The notes: generated by a model from the sequence alone, not told the origin. DNA of 38,841 bases from Pseudomonadota bacterium (GCA_021783855.1 JAJXTL010000010.1:1-38841); one strand, 5' to 3'. Shown: positions 1 to 7,254, numbered from the stretch's first letter. Program-made: numbers and translations.

Positions 1-166
1 GTACAATAAACCGAACATCTTCAAGCACTACACCATCAATCTCGACCGCGCTGACATATTCCCACCACTGAGGATCTTGCTTCGACAGTTTTTCCCGCCA
101 GTTCATGGAAGAGACGGTGCTTTTTTTAGCGGCCATGAAGGCTTCGATTTCGGTTCTGGTCGGCAT
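1..166 (-). CDS. Unknown protein, N-terminal part, cut by the window edge
   Basis: An open frame reads leftward from an ATG at 166 and leaves the window at position 1 with no stop, giving about 55 residues. It begins MPTRTEIEAFMAAKKS and continues through NWREKLSKQ and a WWEYV segment to EDVRFIV. The composition is soluble and mixed-charge, with no signal peptide or membrane segment. No good Shine-Dalgarno precedes the ATG and the frame stays open a little upstream, so the start is uncertain. I do not recognise the family. The neighbouring DNA to the right is repeat-rich and gene-poor, so this may belong to an accessory segment. Confidence 0.5.
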   Translation of the reverse strand, partial: MPTRTEIEAFMAAKKSTVSSMNWREKLSKQDPQWWEYVSAVEIDGVVLEDVRFIV

Positions 167-890
167 CTTCTGGCTGGACAATTTATTGTGTCTTTTTATA
201 CCTGCGCACGTTTGTGGTCAATAGGTAATTCAATATTTATTATTGCGTCAATTACCGCGCACAAGGCCGGTGTGTATATGTAAAGTACTATCTCGTAAAA
301 CAACTAGGGAACAATCGGGGACAGACCACGATTTACCAGAACGGCGCAAAGAAAAAGCAGAGGTGCTTGCAACCATGTTAGCTTTGCATAGCCATTCGAC
401 TAATCGAGCAAACGACGCTCGCCAAGTCGCTGGTTATTTCCCTTGATAACAAACTCGCTGATTATTCGTTCCGATGGTGACGGAGCTCGCGTTAACTATG
501 CACGAGTTTTGAAATATCCGTTGATCGCGCAGGGGAATCATACGGAAGTTGCGTAGTGCAGGCAAGGAATGGTTTAGCGAAAAATTGAAGAATTAAATGG
601 GGACAATGCCTGATTTGAATATAACCCTATTCATTTTCCGGAAATGCCGTGTGTGTGAAAGTGAGATAATTGCAGCCGGCTTCAACATCGAACGAAATGC
701 CGCTGAATTTCATCCGTTTGATACTTAAGGAATGGCTGAATAAATCAACCGTTCGCCCTGAGCTTGTCGAAGGGTGACTGCAACGAATTGAATTATAATA
801 ATTTAATCCGCTCATGGTTCGACAGGCTCACCACGAACGGATTAAATCAGCGCTTCCTTAACTGTTTAAAGTACTTCAAGGAGATACAAA
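167..890. other. Gene-poor, repeat-bearing intergenic stretch
   Basis: No credible gene is seen here. The short open frames have unusual composition, no ribosome binding site and no recognisable domain. The stretch holds a short GGGGACAGACCACG motif (near 315-328), of a kind I associate with the flanks of REP-associated transposase genes in Proteobacteria (low confidence), and a longer inverted repeat at 749-847 described separately. A minus-strand stretch near 627-710 encodes a 28-residue peptide starting MKFSGISFDVEAG; this could be a fragment or chance. Confidence 0.5.
749..847. repeat. Palindromic intergenic repeat pair (CCGTTCGCCCTGAG type)
   Basis: A unit reading CCGTTCGCCCTGAGCTTGTC, then GAAGGG (749-774), faces a degenerate inverted copy ending ACCACGAACGG at 840. 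The right half is also a hairpin: ATTTAATCCG at 801-810 pairs perfectly with CGGATTAAAT at 838-847. A relative, preceded by the same GCTGAATAAAT run, lies at 2744-2808. This motif is a widespread REP-like palindrome in proteobacterial intergenic DNA (established knowledge). It sits just upstream of the alcohol dehydrogenase and could act as a terminator-like or mRNA-end structure. Confidence 0.75.
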
Positions 891-1892
891 ATGATCAAAG
901 CTTATGCAGCATTCGAGCCCAAAGGCGAACTCAAACCTTTCGAGTACGACCCCGGCGAATTGAAACCGCTGGAGGTGGAGATCGACGTTCACTATTGCGG
1001 CATTTGCCATAGCGATCTGAGCGTGATCGACAGCGAATGGGGAAAAAGCACCTACCCGGTTGTTGCCGGTCACGAAGTGGTGGGCAAGATCAGCCAGGTC
1101 GGCAGCCATGTCAGGGATCTCGCGGCAGGCCAGATCGTCGGCCTGGGCTGGCACGCGGGCTATTGCAACAAGTGTTCGCTTTGTCTTTCGGGTGACAACA
1201 ACCTGTGCGCCAACGCGCAGGCCACGATCCTCGGCCACTACGGCGGCTTTGCGGACAAGGTGCGCGCCGCTTCAAACAGCGTGGTGGCTATCCCCGACGG
1301 TATCGATCTTGAATCGGCCGGCCCGCTGTTTTGCGGCGGGATCACCGTGTTCAATCCGCTCGTGCAATTCGGCATCAAACCCACGGACAAAGTGGCGGTG
1401 ATCGGCATCGGCGGCCTGGGGCACATGGCGCTGAAATTCCTCAATGCATGGGGCTGCGAAGTGACGGCTTTCACCTCGTCTGCAAGCAAGAAAAAAGAAG
1501 CGCTCAGTCTGGGTGCGCACCATACGCTGAACTCCCGCGACGAGAACGAGATCAGGAGCGCGGCAGGCCGATTCGACTACATCCTGTCCACGGTCAACGT
1601 GAAACTGGATTGGAACCTTTACCTCGGTACACTGGCGCCGCGCGGAAGACTGCACTTCGTCGGCGCGACACTGGAGCCGCTGGACATCGGCGTATTCTCA
1701 CTCATCGGCGGTCAGCGTTCCGTGTCCGGCTCACCGGTGGGCAGCCCCGCCACGATCGCGAAGATGCTGGATTTTGCCAACCTGCACCAGATCAGGCCGG
1801 AAATCGAAAAATTCAAGTTTGCGGACATCAACAAGGCAATCGAAAGACTGAGGAGCGGTGAGGCGCACTATCGCGTTGTGCTGTGTCGATGA
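891..1892 (+). CDS. Zinc-dependent alcohol dehydrogenase, cinnamyl-alcohol-dehydrogenase-like
   Basis: A 333-residue medium-chain dehydrogenase/reductase that would oxidise alcohols or, more likely in this subfamily, reduce aldehydes with NADP(H). The N-terminal GroES-like domain carries the catalytic zinc site (HYCGICHSD with Cys and His ligands, then GHEVVG). The structural zinc motif is the cysteine cluster CNKCSLCLSGDNNLC. The Rossmann dinucleotide loop GIGGLGH follows near residue 174. Length is typical for YahK/Ahr-type enzymes, slightly short. The ATG at 891 follows an AAGGAG Shine-Dalgarno at 879-884. It appears to be a single-gene unit, with repeat DNA upstream and a fossil gene fragment downstream. 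The physiological substrate cannot be told from sequence. Confidence 0.93.
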   Translation: MIKAYAAFEPKGELKPFEYDPGELKPLEVEIDVHYCGICHSDLSVIDSEWGKSTYPVVAGHEVVGKISQVGSHVRDLAAGQIVGLGWHAGYCNKCSLCLSGDNNLCANAQATILGHYGGFADKVRAASNSVVAIPDGIDLESAGPLFCGGITVFNPLVQFGIKPTDKVAVIGIGGLGHMALKFLNAWGCEVTAFTSSASKKKEALSLGAHHTLNSRDENEIRSAAGRFDYILSTVNVKLDWNLYLGTLAPRGRLHFVGATLEPLDIGVFSLIGGQRSVSGSPVGSPATIAKMLDFANLHQIRPEIEKFKFADINKAIERLRSGEAHYRVVLCR

Positions 1893-1917
1893 TGATGACT
1901 GACGGGCGCATGTAGCG

Positions 1918-2016
1918 GTCACCGCGTCCAGGCTTTAAGGTCGCAAATTGCGACCTTAAAGATTCCCATTCCTCTTCGGTTAACTGGAACATGAAATCCT
2001 CGGGAAACCGTTCAAA
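1918..2016 (-). pseudogene. Fragment of an ORF6N-domain (KilA-N-associated) protein
   Basis: On the minus strand a short stretch reads FERFPEDFMFQL then TEEEWESLRSQFATLK, which closely matches the core of the ORF6N domain found in phage antirepressor-like and mobile-element DNA-binding proteins. Upstream the expected N-terminal ORF6N residues are missing, and downstream the characteristic YLPYAFTE-type continuation is absent, so only about 30 residues survive. The frame is open from 2139 to 1828, but its flanks look non-coding. It lies between the alcohol dehydrogenase and rhodanese genes. I read it as the remnant of an ORF6N gene of phage or mobile-element type. Confidence 0.6.
1933..1961. 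repeat. Perfect 14-bp inverted repeat with a 1-base centre
   Basis: The arm CTTTAAGGTCGCAA at 1933-1946 pairs exactly with TTGCGACCTTAAAG at 1948-1961. It lies 40 bp after the alcohol dehydrogenase stop and could serve as a bidirectional terminator-like structure. It also falls exactly on the LRSQFATLK codons of the ORF6N fragment, so the symmetry may be inherited from coding sequence and need not be a selected terminator. No T-run follows on either strand. Confidence 0.7.
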
Positions 2017-2153
2017 AGATGTAGGGTCTAAATTTGCAGCATCTAAAAACAACGGCCCCATCAAACAGTAAAGAATATTATTTTTATGTATCGTTTTGTC
2101 GTGCTGCTCCGGCGGCGGTAAAATCAGCACCCGCGCCATTTCCGGAATACACC

Positions 2154-2729
2154 ATGACCGACTACAACATAACCGCTGAGATGCCGGCGGTGGAAGTGCT
2201 CCACCAAGGCATTCCCGTCGCGATACGGCGCGAGGAGAATCCGGCGGCGACGATCCGGGCTGACTATATTGGCACCGCGCGAAAGTGTCCTCCCTACTGC
2301 ATCCAGCCGATGCAATTGGCCGCGGGCGTTGAAACGCTCGGCGAGCTGGAAGTGCTGGATTGCCTGACGCGCATACGCGAGGGCGAAAGCGGACTGATGG
2401 TCATCGATTCGCGCACCGCAGACTGGTATGTGAAGGGCACCATCCCCGGCGCAATCAACATTCCTTATGCGCAGAACATGGCAGGAGAAGCCACAGATTT
2501 GCCCGGCGTAAAAAAGACTTTGCTCGATTTGTTCGGCGTGCAAGAGGCTGCCGGAGCGTACGACTTCAGCGACGCACATACCCTTGCGATATTCTGCAAC
2601 GGCCCGTGGTGCGGACAGACACCCAGCTACATCCACACCCTGATTTCTCTCGGCTATCCGGCCGTCCGGCTGAAGTGGTATCGCGGCGGCATGCAGGACT
2701 GGTGCTCGCTGGGGCTTACCGTTATCTGA
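2154..2729 (+). CDS. Rhodanese-domain protein
   Basis: A 191-residue protein with one rhodanese-homology domain, likely a sulfurtransferase or a persulfide carrier. The domain runs from about residue 65 (LEVLDCLTRI) through VIDSRTADWYVKGTIPGAINIPY to the active-site loop FCNGPWCGQTP, where the first Cys is the expected catalytic residue and a second Cys lies in the loop. It ends KWYRGGMQDW, a signature I know from a common proteobacterial single-domain subgroup. The ATG at 2154 starts MTDYNITAEMPAVEV; the open frame extends upstream to 2034, but that part runs over the ORF6N fossil and looks non-coding. No strong Shine-Dalgarno is visible. It has no signal peptide, so cytoplasmic. The gene stands alone; its role is unknown. 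Confidence 0.87.
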   Translation: MTDYNITAEMPAVEVLHQGIPVAIRREENPAATIRADYIGTARKCPPYCIQPMQLAAGVETLGELEVLDCLTRIREGESGLMVIDSRTADWYVKGTIPGAINIPYAQNMAGEATDLPGVKKTLLDLFGVQEAAGAYDFSDAHTLAIFCNGPWCGQTPSYIHTLISLGYPAVRLKWYRGGMQDWCSLGLTVI

Positions 2730-3025
2730 TTTAATTTAGGGGGTGCTGAATAAATTACCCGTTCGCCCTGAGCCCTTCGATAAACTCAGGAGAGCCTTGT
2801 CGAAGGGAAGATATAGTAATTTGATTATTCATCCCAGATAATTCAATAGGAAAAACTGCGTCATACCGGCGAAGGCCGGTATCCAGTTGATTGAACAGTT
2901 CTCGCACAGCGAGAAAAAAACAGGGTTTGGCCGTTGGACGAAACTCACCTTAGATTGATAATCGGCTCGTTTTGTCCGCTACGCGGCATTTTTCTCTGGC
3001 TGGATTCCGGCCTTCGACGGAATGA
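2730..3025. other. Intergenic repeats preceding the intron remnant
   Basis: No gene is seen. The stretch contains a second CCGTTCGCCCTGAG-type repeat (2744-2808, with an internal inverted segment ending TTGTCGAAGGG). It also contains two facing units of another REP-like palindrome: CGTCATACCGGCGAAGGCCG continuing to CCAG at 2861-2888, and CTGGATTCCGGCCTTCGACG continuing to GAATGAG at 2999-3025. The second unit immediately abuts the 5' end of the group II intron remnant. Confidence 0.65.
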
Positions 3026-3496
3026 GTGCGCCCGTGAAGGCGCACAAACAGCACGGTGAAAGTCCGTGTCGGAGTATGCCATATCTCCGTAGCCGAAGGT
3101 AACTGCGTCGTCGTGAGGCGAGGTGGAGAGCAACCGGAGGCGAACTGGCAGTCCGCAGGATATCATTGCCGAACTCTCCCCGATGATTCGAGGCTGGTTT
3201 GGCTATTTCAAGCATGCCGACCGATGGATATTTCCACGTTTAGAAGGATTTATTCGTCGTCGATTGAGAGCGATATTGCGCAAGCAGGAAAAGCGACCTG
3301 GAATAGGGAAATGTTATGCCGATCACAAATGTTGGCTAAATACGTACTTCGCGGCACTCGGGCTGTTCACCATGGCAGAAGCCCGAACGTCAGCGAGCCA
3401 ACCCCGATGAGGAAGCCACTGACTGGAGAGCCGTATGCGGGAGAACCGCACGTACGGTTCGGAGGGAGGGGAGGCGAGAGCCTTCTCTACCCCTAT
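3026..3496 (+). mobile_element. Group II intron remnant with a large internal deletion
   Basis: The 5' end matches the group II consensus GTGYG: GTGCGCCCGTGAAGGCGCAC at 3026-3045 forms the first domain I stem. The 3' end carries a domain V hairpin (GAGCCGTATGCGGGAGAACC, then GCACGTACGGTTC, about 3429-3461), a domain VI-like stem and a terminal AT at 3495-3496. Between them only the tail of the intron-encoded protein remains, so the 471-bp element has lost most of domains I-IV and the reverse transcriptase, against about 1.9 kb or more for an intact intron. It sits directly after a hairpin-forming palindrome, the target preference of class C introns; class assignment is inference. It cannot encode its own mobility but may still fold in part. 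Confidence 0.85.
3141..3410 (+). pseudogene. C-terminal fragment of group II intron reverse transcriptase/maturase
   Basis: From about 3141 the frame reads GSPQDIIAELSPMIRGWFGY, followed by FIRRRLRAILRKQEKRPG and ends TMAEARTSASQPR. This is the thumb/maturase (domain X) end of an intron-encoded protein. The reverse transcriptase palm, including the YADD box, is absent. The ATG at 3123 and the first residues (MESNRRRT) come from intron domain I sequence fused by the deletion, so it is not a true start. No zinc-binding HNH endonuclease region follows domain X, as in class C-type intron proteins. Non-functional for mobility. Confidence 0.87.
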
Positions 3497-3611
3497 CAAA
3501 ACCGAATAAATCAACGGTTCCCTAAGTTTCGAGCTTGCGGCCAAGCGGGGATCCGGCGCCTTGTGTAATGGCTGGAAGTTCCTCGAAACTTCGGCTATTG
3601 GCCTCGTTTTA

Positions 3612-3682
3612 TAGAAACTCACTTCGTTCGTTTTGTAGAAACTCACTTCGTTCGTTTTGTAGAAACTCACTTCGTTCGTTTT
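3612..3682 (+). repeat. Three tandem copies of a 24-bp repeat
   Basis: The unit TAGAAACTCACTTCGTTCGT followed by TTTG occurs at 3612-3635 and 3636-3659; the third copy (3660-3682) lacks the last base. Copies are otherwise identical, implying recent expansion. The unit resembles the outer end of the dispersed boundary repeat (GTGAAACTCGCGAAGCGTTC, then GTTTG at 7580-7604), sharing GAAACTC and GTTCGTTT. There are no spacers, so this is not a CRISPR. Confidence 0.9.
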
Positions 3683-3908
3683 CCCGCCGCAGCCTGTCCC
3701 CGAATGATGTAATCGGGAACGGCAAAAAAATCAGCGGTTTCCTGAATAGACGTGTCCGCTTTTCCTGTTTTTCATTTGCCATGGTGCCGCTGGCTGCCCG
3801 TCGTGGGCGGACTTGCCAGCGGATATTTTTCTCCAGGGAGGATTTGCGGCAGGTTTATACGCCGTGCTGCGCCGCGCCACGGCTTTATCCACCTGTGTAT
3901 TGACCGAT

Positions 3909-4030
3909 TAACGTGAAACTCGCGCAGCGACGATCCGTACCCATCGCCCACCGGGAGAGGGGGAACGGAGGTGAGGGAACGATCATGGCGAGTTTCATCA
4001 TCAGTGGTGGCTTTCTTGCCATGATCGTTG
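3909..4030 (+). repeat. Dispersed boundary repeat, copy 1 (before nrdD)
   Basis: It begins TTAACGTGAAACTCGCG, contains a degenerate central CCGGGAGAGG/GGTGAGGG part, and ends in a hairpin with arms ACGATCATGGC (3979-3989) and GCCATGATCGT (4018-4028) around a loop reading GAGTTTCATCATCAGTGGTG. This is the most diverged copy in the centre, but its terminal hairpin remains perfectly paired. It ends 34 bp before the first NrdR box, so it probably lies upstream of the nrdD promoter. Confidence 0.8.
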
Positions 4031-4063
4031 GATTGAACAGGTTTCCCGTATTTTTAATATATA

Positions 4064-4111
4064 AAACTATATATAGTATTGTTGTATATGTAGACGCACC
4101 GTATATTGTGG
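4064..4111 (+). promoter_or_regulatory. Tandem NrdR boxes controlling nrdD
   Basis: Two near-palindromes match the NrdR box consensus ACACWATATATWGTGT. Box 1, AAACTATATATAGTAT at 4064-4079, agrees at 14 of 16 positions. Box 2, GCACCGTATATTGTGG at 4096-4111, agrees at 12 of 16. Their starts are 32 bp apart, three helical turns, which is the canonical NrdR arrangement upstream of ribonucleotide reductase operons. The boxes lie 83-130 bp upstream of the nrdD start, overlapping the likely AT-rich promoter. NrdR is an ATP/dATP-sensing repressor (family knowledge). Confidence 0.85.
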
Positions 4112-4193
4112 TTTATGATGGCCGCGAATCTATCTTTAAGATAGCCCCTGAAGCTCAGTGCAATCCAGTCAAAATGGAAATTGGGAGGAAGCG

Positions 4194-6242
4194 ATGGCAG
4201 CAGTCCAGCAGGAGGTCGGCAGCAGGAATCTGGTTGCATTAATCAAGGGGGTGATCAAGCGCGACGGCACGCTGGCGCCATTCGATTCCGACAAGATCCG
4301 TTACGCCATTCAACGGGCGGGTGCGGCCACCGGCGATTACGATGCCGATGAGGCTTATTTGCTTACGGCCCAGGTCGTCAAGGTCCTGATTCATAAATTC
4401 CGCGCCGAACCGCCGCACATCGAGAAGATTCAGGATGCGGTGGAGCAGGTGCTGATCACCGCCAATCACCTGAAAACCGCTCGCGCTTATATCGTTTACC
4501 GCGAACAGCACACCAAGCTGCGCAAGGATCGCAAAACGGTGGTGGATGTAGAAAGCTCGATCAATGAATACCTTGAGCAGATGGACTGGCGCGTTAACGC
4601 CAATGCCAATCAGGGATACAGTCTGGGCGGCCTGATTTTGAATGTTTCCGGCAAGGTAGTGGCCAACTATTGGCTCAACCATGTATACCCGCCGGAAGTC
4701 GGCGTAGCGCATCGCGAGGGCGACATCCATGTGCACGATCTGGATATGCTGGCCGGTTATTGCGCGGGCTGGTCGCTGCGCATGCTGCTCAACGATGGCC
4801 TCAACGGCGTACCCGGCAAAGTCGAGGCGGGCCCGCCCAAACATATGTCGTCCGCCGTCGGCCAGATCGTCAACTTCCTCGGCACCTTGCAGAACGAATG
4901 GGCCGGTGCGCAGGCCTTCAGCTCTTTCGATACCTATATGGCGCCTTTTATCCGCAATGATAATCTGCCCTACGCGGAGGTGAGGCAGCATATTCAGGAA
5001 CTGATCTACAACCTCAACGTACCCTCGCGCTGGGGTACCCAGACACCGTTCACCAATCTGACGTTCGACTGGGTCTGCCCGGAAGATCTGCGCGAACAAA
5101 TCCCCGTCATCGGCGGCAAGGAAATGTCGTTCTGCTATGGCGAGTTGCAGACTGAAATGGACATGATCAACCGCGCTTATATCGAGGTAATGACCAGGGG
5201 CGATGTCAAGGGGCGAGTGTTCACTTTCCCGATTCCGACTTACAACATGACGCCGGATTTCCCGTGGGAATCCGAAAATGCCACGTTGCTGTTTGAAATG
5301 ACCGCGAAGTATGGCCTGCCGTATTTCCAGAATTTCATTAATTCCGAGCTTAAGCCCAATATGGTGCGCTCGATGTGTTGCCGCCTGCAGCTCGATCTGC
5401 GCGAATTGCTCAAGCGCGGCAATGGCCTGTTCGGCAGTGCGGAGCAGACCGGATCGGTAGGCGTGGTCACGATCAATTGCGCACGCCTGGGATATCTGTA
5501 TCAGGACAACGAAGCCGCACTGTTAAGCCGTCTCGACGAGCTGATGGAAATCAGCAAGAACAGTCTGGAGATTAAACGCAAAGTCATTCAGCGCCACATG
5601 GATGCGGGGCTGTTCCCCTACACCAAGCGTTACCTCGGCACCTTGCGCAATCACTTCTCTACGCTGGGCGTGAACGGCATCAACGAGATGATCCGCAACT
5701 TTACCCGTGACGAGCATGACATCACATCCGAATGGGGCCATGCATTTGCGGTGCGCTTGCTCGATCACGTGCGCGCCAAAATGATTGCCTTCCAGGAAGA
5801 AACCGGCCACATGTACAACCTGGAAGCAACACCGGCGGAAGGCACCACGTATCGTTTTGCCAAGGAAGACAAGAAACGTTTCGCCGACATCATTCAGGCC
5901 GGCACGAGGGATGCCCCTTATTACACCAATTCTTCACAACTGCCGGTCGGTTTCACCGACGACCCTTTTGAAGCGCTGGAGCGGCAGGAAGAGTTGCAGA
6001 AAAAATATACAGGCGGAACGGTGTTGCACCTCTATATGACCGAGCGCGTCACCAGCGCACAAGCCTGCAAGACGCTGGTACGTCGCGCCCTGGAAAAATT
6101 CGCCCAGCCTTATATTACGATTACGCCTACGTTTTCCATTTGTCCGCAGCACGGGTATCTGGATGGCGAGCACAAGTATTGTCCGAAATGCGATCAGGAA
6201 CGCCTGACTGAAAAGCGTAACAAAAAATTGGCTGCTGCCTGA
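4194..6242 (+). CDS. nrdD: Anaerobic ribonucleoside-triphosphate reductase, catalytic subunit lacking its glycyl-radical tail
   Basis: A 682-residue class III ribonucleotide reductase large chain that reduces NTPs to dNTPs without oxygen. The ATG at 4194 follows GGGAGGAA at 4182-4189. An ATP-cone (about residues 10-100, LIKGVIKRDGTLAPFDSDKI) precedes the ten-stranded barrel, including HVHDLDMLAGYCAGWSLRML and the Cys-rich MVRSMCCRLQLDL region. Near the C terminus is the zinc-type motif CPQHGYLDGEHKYCPKC. The chain then stops at EKRNKKLAAA, before the conserved RVMGY glycyl-radical loop. That loop is encoded by the next gene, 35 bp downstream with its own Shine-Dalgarno. The split is therefore between two genes and not a simple frameshift. 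nrdG follows. Confidence 0.95.
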   Translation: MAAVQQEVGSRNLVALIKGVIKRDGTLAPFDSDKIRYAIQRAGAATGDYDADEAYLLTAQVVKVLIHKFRAEPPHIEKIQDAVEQVLITANHLKTARAYIVYREQHTKLRKDRKTVVDVESSINEYLEQMDWRVNANANQGYSLGGLILNVSGKVVANYWLNHVYPPEVGVAHREGDIHVHDLDMLAGYCAGWSLRMLLNDGLNGVPGKVEAGPPKHMSSAVGQIVNFLGTLQNEWAGAQAFSSFDTYMAPFIRNDNLPYAEVRQHIQELIYNLNVPSRWGTQTPFTNLTFDWVCPEDLREQIPVIGGKEMSFCYGELQTEMDMINRAYIEVMTRGDVKGRVFTFPIPTYNMTPDFPWESENATLLFEMTAKYGLPYFQNFINSELKPNMVRSMCCRLQLDLRELLKRGNGLFGSAEQTGSVGVVTINCARLGYLYQDNEAALLSRLDELMEISKNSLEIKRKVIQRHMDAGLFPYTKRYLGTLRNHFSTLGVNGINEMIRNFTRDEHDITSEWGHAFAVRLLDHVRAKMIAFQEETGHMYNLEATPAEGTTYRFAKEDKKRFADIIQAGTRDAPYYTNSSQLPVGFTDDPFEALERQEELQKKYTGGTVLHLYMTERVTSAQACKTLVRRALEKFAQPYITITPTFSICPQHGYLDGEHKYCPKCDQERLTEKRNKKLAAA

Positions 6243-6276
6243 GCAGCCGTTTAAAACGTCCTTAAAGGAGAGTGCC

Positions 6277-6471
6277 ATGAACGACCAGCCCGAACAGACT
6301 TGTGTCACCAGCAATGAAATTTTTTTGACTGAAGAGGAGCGGCAGCCCTGTGAAGTATGGACTCGCGTGATGGGTTACCATCGCCCGGTAGCCTCATTCA
6401 ATATCGGCAAAAAAGGCGAGCATTACGAGCGCAAACATTTTCAGGAATGCAGCGCAAAACTGGCAGCCTGA
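6277..6471 (+). CDS. Separate glycyl-radical domain of anaerobic ribonucleotide reductase
   Basis: A 64-residue protein whose core, CEVWTRVMGYHRPVASFN continuing IGKKGEHYERKHF, is the C-terminal glycyl-radical segment of class III NrdD. Gly33 in RVMGY is the predicted radical residue. The preceding gene ends just before this segment would be needed, so the two products should assemble into one enzyme, with NrdG activating Gly33. Shine-Dalgarno AAAGGAGAG lies just before the ATG at 6277. The arrangement recalls GrcA/YfiD, a stand-alone glycyl-radical module for pyruvate formate-lyase, although here no intact tail exists on the large chain. Residues 1-22 are an acidic extension with an extra Cys9. 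Confidence 0.9.
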   Translation: MNDQPEQTCVTSNEIFLTEEERQPCEVWTRVMGYHRPVASFNIGKKGEHYERKHFQECSAKLAA

Positions 6472-6495
6472 TTAAATTTGCAGCAATCCGCGCCG

Positions 6496-6527
6496 CCCAT
6501 CATTCCCTTCCAGCGGGGAATGATGGG
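6496..6527. repeat. Perfect 12-bp stem-loop between the radical-domain gene and nrdG
   Basis: CCCATCATTCCC (6496-6507) pairs with GGGAATGATGGG (6516-6527) across an 8-base loop. No U-run follows, so it is not a classical intrinsic terminator. Lying inside the nrd transcript 28 bp before nrdG, it could cause partial termination or protect the upstream message, lowering nrdG relative to nrdD. Confidence 0.8.
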
Positions 6528-6555
6528 TAATCGACTACGTTTCCCGGGATAAATT

Positions 6556-7254
6556 TTGTCCAGCTTTCAAATCGGCGGCCTGACTCCGTTGACCAGCACC
6601 GATTATCCCGGGTGTCTGGCCGCAGTCGTCTTTTGTCAGGGCTGCCCCTGGCGTTGCGGTTATTGCCATAACCCGCATCTGATTCCTCGCCGTGGCGGGA
6701 ATCCATTGCAATGGTCCGCTGTGCTGAGTTTTTTGCAGCGACGTCAGGGACTGCTGGATGCGATTGTATTCAGCGGCGGCGAGCCGACCTTGCAGGACGG
6801 GCTCAATCAGGCCATGAAAAATGTTCACGAACTGGGTTTCAAGGTCGGCCTGCACACCGGCGGCGCTTACCCAGCACGCCTCGAAAAATTACTGCCGTTA
6901 ACTTCATGGGTGGCGATGGATATCAAGGCTGCTTTCACAGATTATGACAAAGTGACGGGCACGCCCGAAAGCGGCAAGAAGGCATATCAAAGCGCACAAC
7001 TGCTGCTCGCAAGCGGCGTGCCCTATGAATTCCGCACGACCGTGCATCCGCTCTACCACACTCAACATTCACTGCTGCAACTGGCTGAAGCGTTGCAACA
7101 ACTTGGTGTGAGGCATTATCTGCTGCAGGAATTCCGGGCTCAGGGATGCGCCGATGAGACAGTTAACAGTTTTTCCGCTCAGGAATTGTTGGATGATGGC
7201 TTATGTAGCCGCATCGGAGCAATGTTTGAGAGCTTCTCGGTGCGCAGAGCATGA
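6556..7254 (+). CDS. nrdG: Anaerobic ribonucleotide reductase activating protein (radical SAM)
   Basis: A 232-residue radical SAM activase that uses a [4Fe-4S] cluster and S-adenosylmethionine to install the glycyl radical on the NrdD system. The cluster motif is C30-PWR-C34-GY-C37, followed by HNP. SGGEPTLQ is the SAM-binding GGE-type motif, and MDIKAAFTDY is typical of this activase group. The start is TTG at 6556, with GGGA at 6546-6549 as Shine-Dalgarno; an ATG at 6521 in the same frame runs into a stop at once, and the conserved FQIGGLTPLTSTDYPG begins directly after the TTG. Residues 20 and 27 add two further cysteines before the motif. Confidence 0.93.
   Translation: MSSFQIGGLTPLTSTDYPGCLAAVVFCQGCPWRCGYCHNPHLIPRRGGNPLQWSAVLSFLQRRQGLLDAIVFSGGEPTLQDGLNQAMKNVHELGFKVGLHTGGAYPARLEKLLPLTSWVAMDIKAAFTDYDKVTGTPESGKKAYQSAQLLLASGVPYEFRTTVHPLYHTQHSLLQLAEALQQLGVRHYLLQEFRAQGCADETVNSFSAQELLDDGLCSRIGAMFESFSVRRA

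Larger units (their letters stand above)
3497..4063. other. Gene-free stretch with tandem and dispersed repeats
   Basis: No gene is supported. A long open frame (3535-3903) is an artefact of the 24-bp tandem repeat, which yields the residue repeat RNSLRSFC in one frame and FYKTNEVS on the other strand. The rest is low-information DNA without domain matches, then a copy of the dispersed boundary repeat at 3909-4030. Confidence 0.7.

Noticed and set aside
876..1238. Minus-strand gene opposite the alcohol dehydrogenase
   Set aside because: Shadow frame of a well-supported gene; composition is typical of reverse-frame translation.
3612..3682. CRISPR array
   Set aside because: The 24-bp repeats are directly contiguous with no spacers, and no cas genes are present.
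3535..3903. 122-residue protein
   Set aside because: Its repeats come from the 24-bp tandem DNA repeat, it has no ribosome binding site and no recognisable domain.
4239..5099. 286-residue minus-strand protein opposite nrdD
   Set aside because: Long only because of the codon bias of nrdD on the other strand; no family resemblance.
6243..6276. Frameshift or sequencing error joining nrdD to the radical-domain ORF
   Set aside because: The 34-bp gap contains a good Shine-Dalgarno and a spaced ATG, and nrdD ends in a plausible lysine/alanine tail, so two genes are the better reading.
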